64,000 nucleotides of DNA, from positions 5,788,012-5,852,011 of the forward strand of contig CM033403.1 in NCBI GenBank assembly GCA_019426215.1, in the 5' to 3' direction. A program made the translations under genes and the position numbers. Position 1 is the stretch's first letter. Every line of letters starts with the position of its first letter. Of the stretch, positions 55,751 through 64,000 are shown one piece after another. The DNA comes from Buddleja alternifolia (lineage: Eukaryota > Streptophyta > Magnoliopsida > Lamiales > Scrophulariaceae). The notes below the pieces were generated by a model that worked only from the letters and a program-made list of their open reading frames with translations, was not told the origin of the DNA and ran no database searches.

Positions 55751-57254
55751 ACTGCCCCCAAACTTAGCTTTGATCGTCCTCGATCAAATACAATCAAGCA
55801 CACACATGAAGATTGAAATTTTCATTTGCCAATTCATACACAATAGCAAGCATTATATCTTCAAAATTGATTATGAAAAACTACACGATGCTTTTGAACA
55901 TTCAACAATTTGAAAACCTCACAAAATCTTAGTTTCCATCCCTAAATCATGAACTCCCACGCCCATGTTCATGTCAAGAGCACACTTTAGACAAGATTAT
56001 GCAAATCAATTGGAAAGTAAAGACATTGGAACAATTCAACATTCATTAACCCATCGGTGTGTATAAAGTGCAAAAGTCACAATCAAAAGGTCTTTCCGGT
56101 TTGTAACGTAAGGCTAGGTGATGGCTAGGACCGGAAGATATGGATAAAGTGACTAAGTCAAGAGAGCCTATAACTCAAAATCATCAATCTAAATTCACAA
56201 ATAGACTACATAAACTTTCACAACTTATCACTTATCCCTTTTTCATTCTCTTTTGCTTTTCAACTTACAACCCCCAAACTTATTTCTTTTCATATCGGGT
56301 TGTACACAGAATTCCAAGCCAAATGATCAAAATGAGTGCCAAGATTCAAGCCTAGTCGAGAGCACAATTTTTTTTTCATATATATATCTATCTCTCTCTC
56401 GACTATTTAGCCCATTGCTCAAGTTTTCATTTCATCCCCTTTTTTTACATAATACTTCAAACCTCCAATATCCCAACATGGCCAAAACATCACTATCTAA
56501 CTCATATACATTCAAATCAAAACAAGGTGACTACCCATATTCAAGTCAAATGATATGAAGTTCTAAACTCTCTTGATTGGGTGCAAGACATTGTTTTTCT
56601 TTTAGGCTAGAAGGTGGTTGTCTTGGCATATGAAATAAAGACGAATGGTGGTTTCTAGTGTACTTAGCACACTCCATTCTTATCAATACGGCTCAAATCA
56701 AGGTCTAGAGATTATGCAATATAGAGAAGGCCAAAATGTAAGGCTAACAACAATGAAAGATGGCCTAAATCATTTTATGACTTCACAACATTAATACACA
56801 CTTCAAAGTCAACAAAATTGAAAGTCCAAAGTTTTAAATCCTAAAAAAAATCACATAAGCATGACTAAAAAGGGCTTTCAAGTCACAACATATGACATGT
56901 TGACCACAGATAAGAAACTTTGACTTCGAGAGAGTAGAGATATTCAAACGCATTATGCTCTTATGCAAGGGTGCACCAATTCATGAATTCTATATCAACA
57001 AGGTTGTACCCCCAAACTTAAATTAAACATTGTCCTCAATGTTCATGAAATAAATGCAATGTAAGAGGGATAAGCGATACAACCCTGAAATGGAGAGAAA
57101 CGGAGGGAGCATGGTGGTGGGCTCATATCCCAGGATCAAACTGTGATCAAAACCTGAACGAGAGAAAACTCAAAGGAAACCATATCAAAACGAGTTAAGG
57201 GGGAGGGAAACAAAACGAGGGCACAAAAGAAAAGAAAGAAAGCAATAAAAGAAA
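55751..57254 (-). other. Non-coding 3' half of element E
   Basis: No gene on either strand. Minus-strand polypurine tract AAGTTTGGGGGCAGT at 55751-55765 next to the LTR. The block GGACAATGTTTAATTTAAG...TTTGGGGGTA lies at about 57006-57040, as in element D. Confidence 0.65.
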
Positions 57255-57280
57255 CTTGGGTTGCCTCCCAAGAAGCGCTT
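57255..57280 (-). other. Palindrome plus hairpin motif shared with element D
   Basis: Minus strand AAGCGCTT then CTTGGG-AGGCAA-CCCAAG, identical over 26 bases to 14901-14926 in element D. It lies about 35 bases after the ORF. Confidence 0.7.
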
Positions 57281-57314
57281 GTTTATAGTCATTAGCTCGA
57301 CTCCCTTGCACTGC

Positions 57315-58469
57315 TCATGGTGGATCATAAGGAGCAATGCCAACTTTGTATGGACGAGCCTTTTTGTGCTTTTTCCAGTTACGTAGAGGCTTTTCCTCTC
57401 CAACCTCTATCACACAACCTAAAAGAATTAGAAGTGAGCATAAGGTCTCATTCAAAAATACATAATTGAAATGTAAAGATGAAAGTTTAAGAGGAAGTGA
57501 CGAAGAATCATCAATGGATGATTGCAACTCATATGCGGCTGTCCCATACTCCCCTAGCCTTGGTTTTGACAACTCAAATGGTGGTTCATCCAAGTGATTT
57601 ATATATCCTTTGATTTTCTCATTCTCGATCGTAGTATCACTTGGGTTCTCAAAGTACGCATCGAATGGATCACTAGAGTTGTAAACCTTGACTTCAACCT
57701 CCTCCACTCTATCTCTCTGGTTATTGATACAATTTTGTAAGAATTCGAGAGATATGGTGGTAGGCGACATTGGGTTCTTGAAGATTTCTAATGTTCTTTC
57801 TTGACCATGTCTGGGAATGGTTTCAAAAATCTCTTTCTTCAATCGTGGGTGCTCAGGTGCTTTTACTTCAATTTTGATACACATGGTTTCTGGAGGTGGT
57901 TCTTCTTCAGTGATAGGGTGTAGACATTGCTGTTCCAAATCAAAACCTTGTTCAACTTCTATATTGAGGGATGCCTCATTCTCTTTGGTGCTACTCTCCA
58001 TGGTGCAAGGCGTTCTCTCCTTCCATAAGTTGACTGCTTGATTTACTAGTCTTGCCACTTCCTTTCTACGAGCTTCCGACTCCTTTCTACGAGCTTCTGA
58101 CTCCTCGAAACTTGCTTCTGCCTCCTTTATGCTAGCTTGTACCCATACACTAAATTTATTTCCCAAGGCCTCAATTTTAGACCTCGTCTCTAGCTCCTGT
58201 TGATGAAAACTATCATGTTGTTGGTAAGGAAGGCTACCGGCATGGTCAAACCCCGATGAAAGTATCATTGCATCACTGTTGTAACTCCATGTTGAGCTTG
58301 GATGATTTATCCAACCGGGATGTATCATGTTATTTTGACATGTTGAGCTTGGGTGATTTATCCAACCGGTATGGTAGGTGGGCTCATAGGATTCCATTTG
58401 CATTGAGCTTGATGTGGTGATTGATGAATCCATATCCTGACATGGCCATTGAAAGTTATAAGCACTCAT
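57315..58469 (-). CDS. Element E ORF, 384-aa unknown protein, intact
   Basis: Starts at ATG 58469, about 90 bases after the primer site, and runs to TGA with no interruption. Residues 30-65 repeat GWINHPSST twice. Residues 90-150 are a charged coiled coil with a direct repeat (SEARRKESEARRKEVARL). The middle is acidic. HGQERTLEIFKNPMSPTTIS and LEFLQNCI follow, and the C-terminal 60 residues turn hydrophobic (FLNETLCSLLILLGCVIEVG) then basic (NWKKHKKARPYKVG). There is no zinc knuckle, protease, RT or integrase. It occupies the gag position but I do not recognise it. It is uninterrupted in a very young element, so it may still be made. Confidence 0.75.
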   Translation of the reverse strand: MSAYNFQWPCQDMDSSITTSSSMQMESYEPTYHTGWINHPSSTCQNNMIHPGWINHPSSTWSYNSDAMILSSGFDHAGSLPYQQHDSFHQQELETRSKIEALGNKFSVWVQASIKEAEASFEESEARRKESEARRKEVARLVNQAVNLWKERTPCTMESSTKENEASLNIEVEQGFDLEQQCLHPITEEEPPPETMCIKIEVKAPEHPRLKKEIFETIPRHGQERTLEIFKNPMSPTTISLEFLQNCINNQRDRVEEVEVKVYNSSDPFDAYFENPSDTTIENEKIKGYINHLDEPPFELSKPRLGEYGTAAYELQSSIDDSSSLPLKLSSLHFNYVFLNETLCSLLILLGCVIEVGEEKPLRNWKKHKKARPYKVGIAPYDPP

Positions 58470-58556
58470 ATCTTCAAGAACTAGAAATATACAAAAGAAA
58501 AAATTGACTTAAGCTCAGAACGAATAAGAGAATCTCAATATTAGATACCAAAGTTG

Positions 58557-58580
58557 TCCCCGGAAATGGCGCCAAAAACT
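58557..58580 (-). other. Primer-binding site of element E, tRNA-Asp type
   Basis: Minus strand TTTTGGCGCCATTTCCGGGG starts two to three bases inside the 5' LTR, the tRNA-Asp type site also used by element D. Confidence 0.85.
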
Positions 58581-60099
58581 TGACACGACAAAATCCTAGC
58601 AAGAGAACTAGGTCGCGTAAGTAGTAAAGTGGACGTTAAGTCCGGGTTTATCGTATCCACAGGGACAACTATAATCTAAGTACCAAGACTACTATATTAC
58701 TCAATTTTAAGTTAAATCGGTCGATAGAAAGGTTGATTAACTAATTAATAAATACTAGAGAATAAACTAAGGCAACGTCACACCAAATAAAGGGAGGAAA
58801 CAATAGAGAGAAACGATCAAGGCACATGGTTCAACCAATTATGCATTTCGATTGTGATTTAGGTTCTATTGGATTATTAGATTGATTTAGCTAAGGCGAA
58901 ATTCCCTAACGTACGTACCACCCAATCTCTTGGCATAGCAACCCTATCCTTGGTAACGATTTCCTATATATCTCTATATGAAAACCCAATTAACGAGGAT
59001 GCATTTAAGGTCTAGGAATTCCCCACGTGAATGGAAAGCCACCTAAAGAAACCGAGTCTATCTCTAGTCGGTTTAACTATAGGGTATTCAATGTTTATAT
59101 CTTCCCTAGGTTATTATCTCTCGATCTCTAACCTAGGCATTTTATCAAACACTTGGTGATCAAGCAAATGTAGCATTGAGATCAAATATTGAATACATAG
59201 CTAAAACCAAAATTAATCCAATAAACACCAACAAATCAACAATCAAAATAACATAAATGGCCTATCCATGGCCTCAATCAAACAAGTTTAGCTCATATTC
59301 ATGTCAAAAGTGCAAATATAAATCATACAAGTCATAGGAGATTTGAACAAATTCAAGAAACAAATATGTAAAAACTCCCTAATTCTTGTAGAGATGTGGA
59401 TTCCTTGTTGAATTCTCCATGTTTTGACCTTCAATCTTCTCTTCTAAGCTCCCTCTCTCTCTATTTTCGTGTGGTTGCTGATATCCAAGGTCAGTTAGGG
59501 TAAAAAATGGCTAAAAGGGGTATTTATAGACCAACCCGCTGCCTCGAACGCCGCGGCGTTCGTCCCCTGCTGCTCCAGCCAGTTTTGGTAAACTTCGCAT
59601 AACTTTCTCTACCGATGTCGGAATTCACTGATTCAAGTTGCTGTAGAATCCTAAAACAAAGATCTACAACTATTCAGAAGACACTAGGGCCGAAATCAAA
59701 CGTTAAAGATGACAAAATTGTCTCACAAGTCACTGAATGAGAAAACTCCATCGTAAGACGTCTCTTCCGATGACGTTTTCACCTCCTTCCCTACATATCT
59801 GATCTTTGTCTTCAACATAAGAAATGTACCTTTGCCTCTTATCTTTCCATTGGTATAAGAAGTGTGTAATTTGGACATGGGTAGAGAAATCTATTCCATA
59901 AACTCTAGCACTGCGCAGACAGTTTGTATCTTTATGCATGATTTATCTTCAATTCTTGTTCTTTTCTCCAAATGATATGTTATTCTAGAAAATATGAGAA
60001 AACAAGGGTCCAAGCATCATATGTCATCAAATTATCATGAAAAAAATCAAAACCAAGTCAATAAACGGGGGAAAACTAGTGTAAAAATAACATATATCA
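58581..60099 (-). repeat. 5' LTR of element E, 1519 bp
   Basis: Same length and ends as the 3' LTR. TATAAATA at 59521-59528 on the minus strand. The AACGCCGCGGCGTT palindrome is repeated at about 59548-59561. Confidence 0.92.
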
Positions 60100-60104
60100 T
60101 TGGG

Positions 60105-60560
60105 CTTACACCACCCAACGAACCTTACAAATATTGTGTCATTTACTTTTCAGTCAATTCTTTTATCTATCATATATTGCATAAATTGATTAAGTAAAAC
60201 ACAATTAAATGCTAAGCAACTAAGAAACCTCTTGTGACGCTAAAGCTTTTAAAAGAAGACTGCAAAAATCATTCCGCTGTGCTAACACTGATTAAAGAAC
60301 TGAACGCTTAACCTACTCGGTCAAAGTTTTCGAATCTTAAAGTCTGAGTTAACTTCTTAAAAACAGTCTTCATCAGACGCTTCGCCAAAGCGCCAATATT
60401 TTTAAGTGAACGCTTAAGCCATGCGTTAGACACTTCAAGCGTCTATCTTTTCAAGCGTCCAAAACTCTTTTAGTACCAAACTTTTTGAAGTCGAAAAAGA
60501 CTTCAGGGTCTATTCAAACCCCTCCTTCTAGACCCTTTCGTATGCCACTTGGGACCAACA
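60105..60560 (+). repeat. 3' LTR of copia B, second part
   Basis: Continues the LTR after element E and ends GGGACCAACA, followed by ACCAT. The C-run seen in the 5' LTR is only four C here (CAAACCCCTCC). Confidence 0.88.
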
Positions 60561-61708
60561 ACCATCAACGCCTAAAATCCACAAAAATCCAAACACTAGA
60601 ACCACCATCACCATCTACTCTATAGATGCCACTGATACCGATGATCTCTCTGTCATTTATCCTGATCTCCTGTTCTTTAACGACAATACTCACGACATCT
60701 TCAAGGAAAAAAATCAAAGATAAGAAACTCAATCGAGGAAGGTCTATGAAATTCTTTCAAATTCCCCCCTCTCCTATTCATGATTGGGTCTCTATTATGG
60801 GTTGGGATAAAATGACAAGTGTTGATGTTCCGGCTTATCCCCTAGTTGTTAAACTGTTTTATGCAAATTTCTAATATCACATTTCTGAGGATGAGCAAAT
60901 TATTACTGTGAAATCATATGTTCTTGGTAAGGAAGTTGTTTTTAACTCTTAAAAAATCAATTTCCTTCTGGACTTAGAGTATGATGGCATTTGGTTCTTT
61001 GACATGAATAATTGGCGTCCTCTTCCCTGTTTCGACATCGAAGATGCATACTCTCGTTTTTGGAAGGGTCATGAGTACAAACTCTCTAGTGGTGAGGCTC
61101 TCAAGAATCTCTCCATTCCTCACTTCCACCTTCACAAACTAATCACTATGTCTTTGCTTTCTGGATCCACTCTTAGTGGTGGACATACCACTGACATGAA
61201 CCGTATGACAGTTTTCTTGCTATATATGGCTATCACAGGTCAAAAAGTGCACATTGGGTACCTTATTCTGCGGTACAAGATCATGTCCTACTAACATTCA
61301 TCCAAAAATCTTCCCTATGCCATGTTACTAACTCATTTCCTTCAGTATGATGGCATCCCCCTTTCTGAAGCTTGGAAAGAAAACCCCTCTAAGTATAAAA
61401 TGGTTGATATGAACTGCATCCCCAAAATTCGTCTTGATATTTCTGACACTGGTGAGTGGTTCAAAACCATTGAAAAGAGATGCCATCCTCCTACAAGGCA
61501 CCCAAGTGCTCGACAAGCTGTTGCTCGAACTGCCTCCAGTTCCAGCTCTGATGAAAGTCTTCCAGGTTCTCCTTCTGCTCCTGGTACCAATTCCAACATC
61601 TCTACTCAGGATCTCTCTCAGTTGGTACAATCTATTCGCTCCAAAATCAAATGTGCTCTTGCCTTTCTCAAGAAGTTGGAGAAGAAAGTTAGAAAGCTCC
61701 CCTCCTAG
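60561..61708 (+). pseudogene. Copia A extra ORF after pol, plant transposon-protein type, broken
   Basis: The start (MAKKKSTRSTHTIYP, ATG 52890, also 40624) lies before copia B. The body resumes here. Pieces: 60626-60874 ends VPAYPLVVKLFYANF, then KSYVLGKEVVF and INFLLDLEYDGIWF in shifted frames, 61004-61294 (PHFHLHKLITMSLLSGSTL), and 61322-61708 (ending in a Ser-rich linker and the basic helix IKCALAFLKKLEKKVRKLPS). FYAN...V.GK.V.F...IN is the pattern of the plant domain listed as 'putative plant transposon protein'. Role unknown. There are stops at about 60874, 60950 and 61294. Confidence 0.65.
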
Positions 61709-62074
61709 GTTTTATTGATGATAAAGGGGGAGAAGTGGAAGTGGCAGTATTTTGTGATGCTTTCTTAAATTTGATTTGCAATTTTATGTTTTGTTTTTAG
61801 AATTCTGATAGTGTTTTATGTTTTTATGTCATGTGGAAACAATGCTCTGCTTTGTTGGTTTTTCTCATCTATGTGGAACATATGCTTAATTATGATCTAC
61901 GATTATTATCTATTCTGGAAGTTCCCATACTTTTGGCAGTATCATTTTTCTTCTATTCGGTTCTAACATGCAGGGGGAGAACATCTATTCAGGATGAGTT
62001 CTCGGTACTATCCTTCCTTACCCCTTTCTGAAAAATATTCTTGATTCCTTGTCATCATAAAAAAAGGGGGAGAT
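61709..62074 (+). other. Copia A 3' untranslated region and polypurine tract
   Basis: No coding. Three G-rich tracts: GATAAAGGGGGAGAAG at 61721, GCAGGGGGAGAAC near 61970, and AAAAAAAGGGGGAGA at 62059-62073 directly before the LTR. The last is the main polypurine tract; the first two may be internal ones. Confidence 0.65.
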
Positions 62075-62853
62075 TGTAGAACTTTTTGGTATTCAGTCGG
62101 ACTAATTTTGACAATGACAAGGAAATCTTTATTTGACTTATTTAATTATCTCTTTCCTTTTTCGCAGGATCCCTATCCAAGGAAAGCAGCATCATGATCA
62201 ATCAATAAAAGGGAAGTAAACATGTCTTGTATCCTGCCTCTCGTATATTATGGAAATTAATTTATTTTGTCCCCCACCTTATTTACATTTTGGAAAGAAT
62301 CCATTATGGGATCTATGGAAAGAGCCGTTCGAATTTATTGACAGACATATCATTTCTTTCTCCTATTTATAACGGAGTTTTTCTCCTTGAGAAGACACGA
62401 ATACTGAAGCATTCTAAGAAATACACTCATTACGTGAAATTTCTTCTTGTTCGGTAAATCTTTTGTTCCAGTAAGGAAGAAAAAGTACCAGTCGCTGCTT
62501 CAAAGTTGCACTTATGAAACACGAGTGATTGGCGAGGAATCTAGAGTCGAGTCTCTTTTTTAATCCATATTAGAGTAGTTGTGTGGAAATTCCATCAAGT
62601 TCCACACTTAGTCTCTAGGATCTTTTGAGCGTTACTCCATCCTCCATATTGAGTGTATTAGTTTTATCTTTCTAGATAACATTATTTGTTTTCTAGTTTT
62701 CGTTTGGAATTTGTTTCTGGAACATATATGTTCCACTTTTTTCTTTCAATAAAAGAAGTATTATTCAATTTACTACTCTGGTACTTGTTAACCCCCGCTG
62801 TCAAATTTTTAAACACCTAATTCACCCCCCTCTTAGGTAATTCTTGAGTTACA
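62075..62853 (+). repeat. 3' LTR of copia A, about 779 bp
   Basis: Begins TGTAGAAC right after the polypurine tract and ends GAGTTACA. AATAAAAGAAG near 62748 is a polyadenylation signal, and CACCCCCCTCTTAGG near the end is typical of copia LTRs. No partner LTR is in the window. Confidence 0.65.
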
Positions 62854-63399
62854 AAAACTTCAATTTGCTATCATGCTGATACAAAAACTAAAAGAAAAAC
62901 AACCAGGACCAAGATCAAAAAGGCATTCATCTAATATATATCGAGAACTGAATCTGATGCACAAGTGTCTGACTTAAGCTCTTAATTGAAACACAAGCCC
63001 TATTGAATTATCAGGCTAATGGCTAATGGCACCCCTAATTGATCAACAAAATGAAAATGAACTCGAAACAGTTTAACAAGCATGCCTAATTGAATCAGAT
63101 TCAAGAACATGCCCTATAATTTTAAAGCACAAAGTGGATCTTCATCCTAGGTTGAAGGAATAATTGGCAAAGGAGGCTGACGTAATGATGAATGTTGATT
63201 CTCTAGCCGCCTGTAAAATGACTCAATACTTTGCTTCCTCATTATAATAAATCAAACAAAGAGCAGAAATCTCACCAAAACCAACTCTTTTCCGGTATCA
63301 TGAAATAGTTAAATTCAAATCATCAAACCCGACCAATAATTTCCTTCTGGGAAGTTCTGAAAAGCTTGCGGCTGTTATCATAGTCCCAGGGTTCGGAGC
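62854..63399. other. Host DNA right of copia A, nothing recognised
   Basis: About 550 bases, AT-rich, no open frame of note and no repeat that I recognise. Confidence 0.5.
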
Positions 63400-63903
63400 T
63401 TGACAATTTTAAAGTATTTTCTTTATTTCAAGCAAAATTACTATCAAACTTAAATGACTATGAGTTAACCTAACATAACAAGGTAGATACTAGTAAATAA
63501 GCATTCATTTTAACACTTAACTATCATGAACTTAAAATGTTTGAGTAAGCACTATGTGCAAACTTTTGATACAAACCAAGTATATAAAGTAAAAAAAATT
63601 CATGCCAAACCTGACTAAGCACTATATAATATAGATGATCTAACGAATTCAATTTACAGGACACAAAGCTTATAACACATTCGTTGTTAAGGCGACACTC
63701 CTTAAAAATGTTAGACCAAGAACTCGACCATGTCTTTGAAATAAAAAATTGAGAATATAGAAAGAAGGCTCGGTTTATAAGAGAGTAATAAAGAATTGGA
63801 TTTTTGTCTGTTTAATTAAACTTTCATTGTAGTATTTCGCAACTTTTGTCAAAATTTATTATAGCTCACACTATTAATTTATGCAGCAGTGGAAATTTAG
63901 GTG
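63400..63903. repeat. Diverged copy of the GDSL gene 3' flank
   Basis: Collinear, same orientation, with 30590-31080. Shared stretches include AACAAGGTAGATA/ACAAGGTAGATA, TTTTAACACTTAACT, ACTCCTTAAAAATGT, CCAAGAACTC and GTAGTATTTC. Similarity is perhaps three quarters, with small indels. Confidence 0.7.
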
Positions 63904-64000
63904 CACTGGAAAAAACGATTATTGCCCATGTTAATATGTCATGGTGAAAAGTCCTTTTACCATGGTTAAAACCAATGGACCACGGCTTTACTACGGGTTT
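63904..64000. mobile_element. Start of a CACTA-like or MITE element, cut by the window end
   Basis: CACTGGAAAAAACGATTA begins abruptly at the end of the host-flank copy, followed by CCATGGTTAAAACCAATGG and CCACGG. Short imperfect palindromes of this kind follow CACTA-type ends. The other end is not in the window. Confidence 0.45.

Larger units (their letters stand above)
54232..60099 (-). mobile_element. Non-autonomous LTR element E, young, with one intact ORF
   Basis: Minus-strand element. Both LTRs are 1519 bp (5' at 58581-60099, 3' at 54232-55750) and differ at about six positions by eye. Flanked by TTGGG at 54227-54231 and 60100-60104. tRNA-Asp type primer site at about 58557-58580. One 384-codon ORF and no pol. 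It shares the primer site, the AAGCGCTT-hairpin and the GGACAATGTT...TTTGGGGGTA block with element D. It depends on an Athila- or Tat-like partner for enzymes. Confidence 0.93.
40800..60560 (+). mobile_element. Copia element B (SIRE-like), nearly full coding set, split by element E
   Basis: Flanked by ACCAT at 40795-40799 and 60561-60565. 5' LTR 40800-42476, primer site 42479-42490, gag 42580-44525, protease about 44800-44940, integrase-RT-RNase H 44890-47970, extra ORF 48832-52198, 3' LTR 53066-54231 plus 60105-60560. Unusually, 52199-53065 between the extra ORF and the 3' LTR is a copy of the host element A flank, including its ACCAT. Same family as copia C. Decayed by a few stops and frameshifts. 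Confidence 0.88.
38087..62853 (+). mobile_element. Copia element A, 5'-truncated, split by copia B
   Basis: Starts inside integrase next to the TACGTC array. RT and RNase H follow to about 40360, then an extra ORF after pol that is interrupted by copia B at the duplicated ACCAT (40795-40799 and 60561-60565), resumes at 60561 and ends at 61708. The polypurine tract and 3' LTR (62075-62853) complete it. Gag, protease, most of integrase and the 5' LTR are lost. The extra ORF after pol suggests the SIRE-like branch of copia. Confidence 0.8.

Noticed and set aside
61328..61630. Minus-strand frames of 85-100 codons
   Set aside because: Shadows of the Ser-rich end of the copia A extra ORF.

Overview
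The window is nuclear DNA of a flowering plant, probably a eudicot. It is AT-rich, full of nested LTR retrotransposons, carries a nuclear copy of mitochondrial DNA and a decayed pararetrovirus, and holds one spliced host gene. No species can be named from the sequence. Almost all other open frames belong to transposable elements.

Layout. 1-3.1 kb: tail of a Ty1/copia element, one 1.39-kb LTR and a leader-like region. 3.1-4.0 kb: mitochondrial insert (NUMT) with the 5' part of rpl2. 4.0-10.26 kb: a 5'-truncated Ty3/gypsy element of Tat type, with a broken integrase, a minisatellite, a spliced antisense accessory gene and a 3' LTR. 10.95-23.13 kb: minus-strand copia element 'C' with 5-bp target duplication CCCTG; its 3' LTR is split by non-autonomous element 'D' (12.11-18.27 kb, target duplication CTCAG). 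23.35-30.16 kb: minus-strand endogenous caulimovirid with coat, movement, protease, RT-RNase H and a second ORF, all broken. 31.5-33.1 kb: five-exon GDSL esterase/lipase-type gene that has lost its catalytic serine. 33.5-34.06 kb: CACTA-like MITE. 35.97-36.68 kb: four ~177-bp satellite monomers. 36.68-38.09 kb: an array rich in TACGTC. 38.09-62.85 kb: 5'-truncated copia 'A', split by copia 'B' (40.80-60.56 kb, target duplication ACCAT); B's 3' LTR is split by young non-autonomous element 'E' (54.23-60.10 kb, target duplication TTGGG). 62.85-64.0 kb: flank resembling the 3' flank of the GDSL gene, then the start of another transposon.

How it fits together. The insertions can be ordered: D is younger than C, and E is younger than B, which is younger than A. 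B and C are one copia family with a long extra ORF after pol. C is an internal deletion that joins protease to what is probably the end of that extra ORF. D and E share a tRNA-Asp primer site, the same small hairpin and no pol, and each sits in the 3' LTR of a B/C-family element.

Most worth a second look: the serine-less GDSL protein and the predicted second GDSL copy beyond the right edge; a short AAGCG(T/C)C motif scattered through all of copia B/C; copia B carrying a copy of its own upstream flank next to its 3' LTR; three hairpins with covarying stems at 2.9-3.1 kb; the satellite plus TACGTC array; and the intact unknown ORF of element E.
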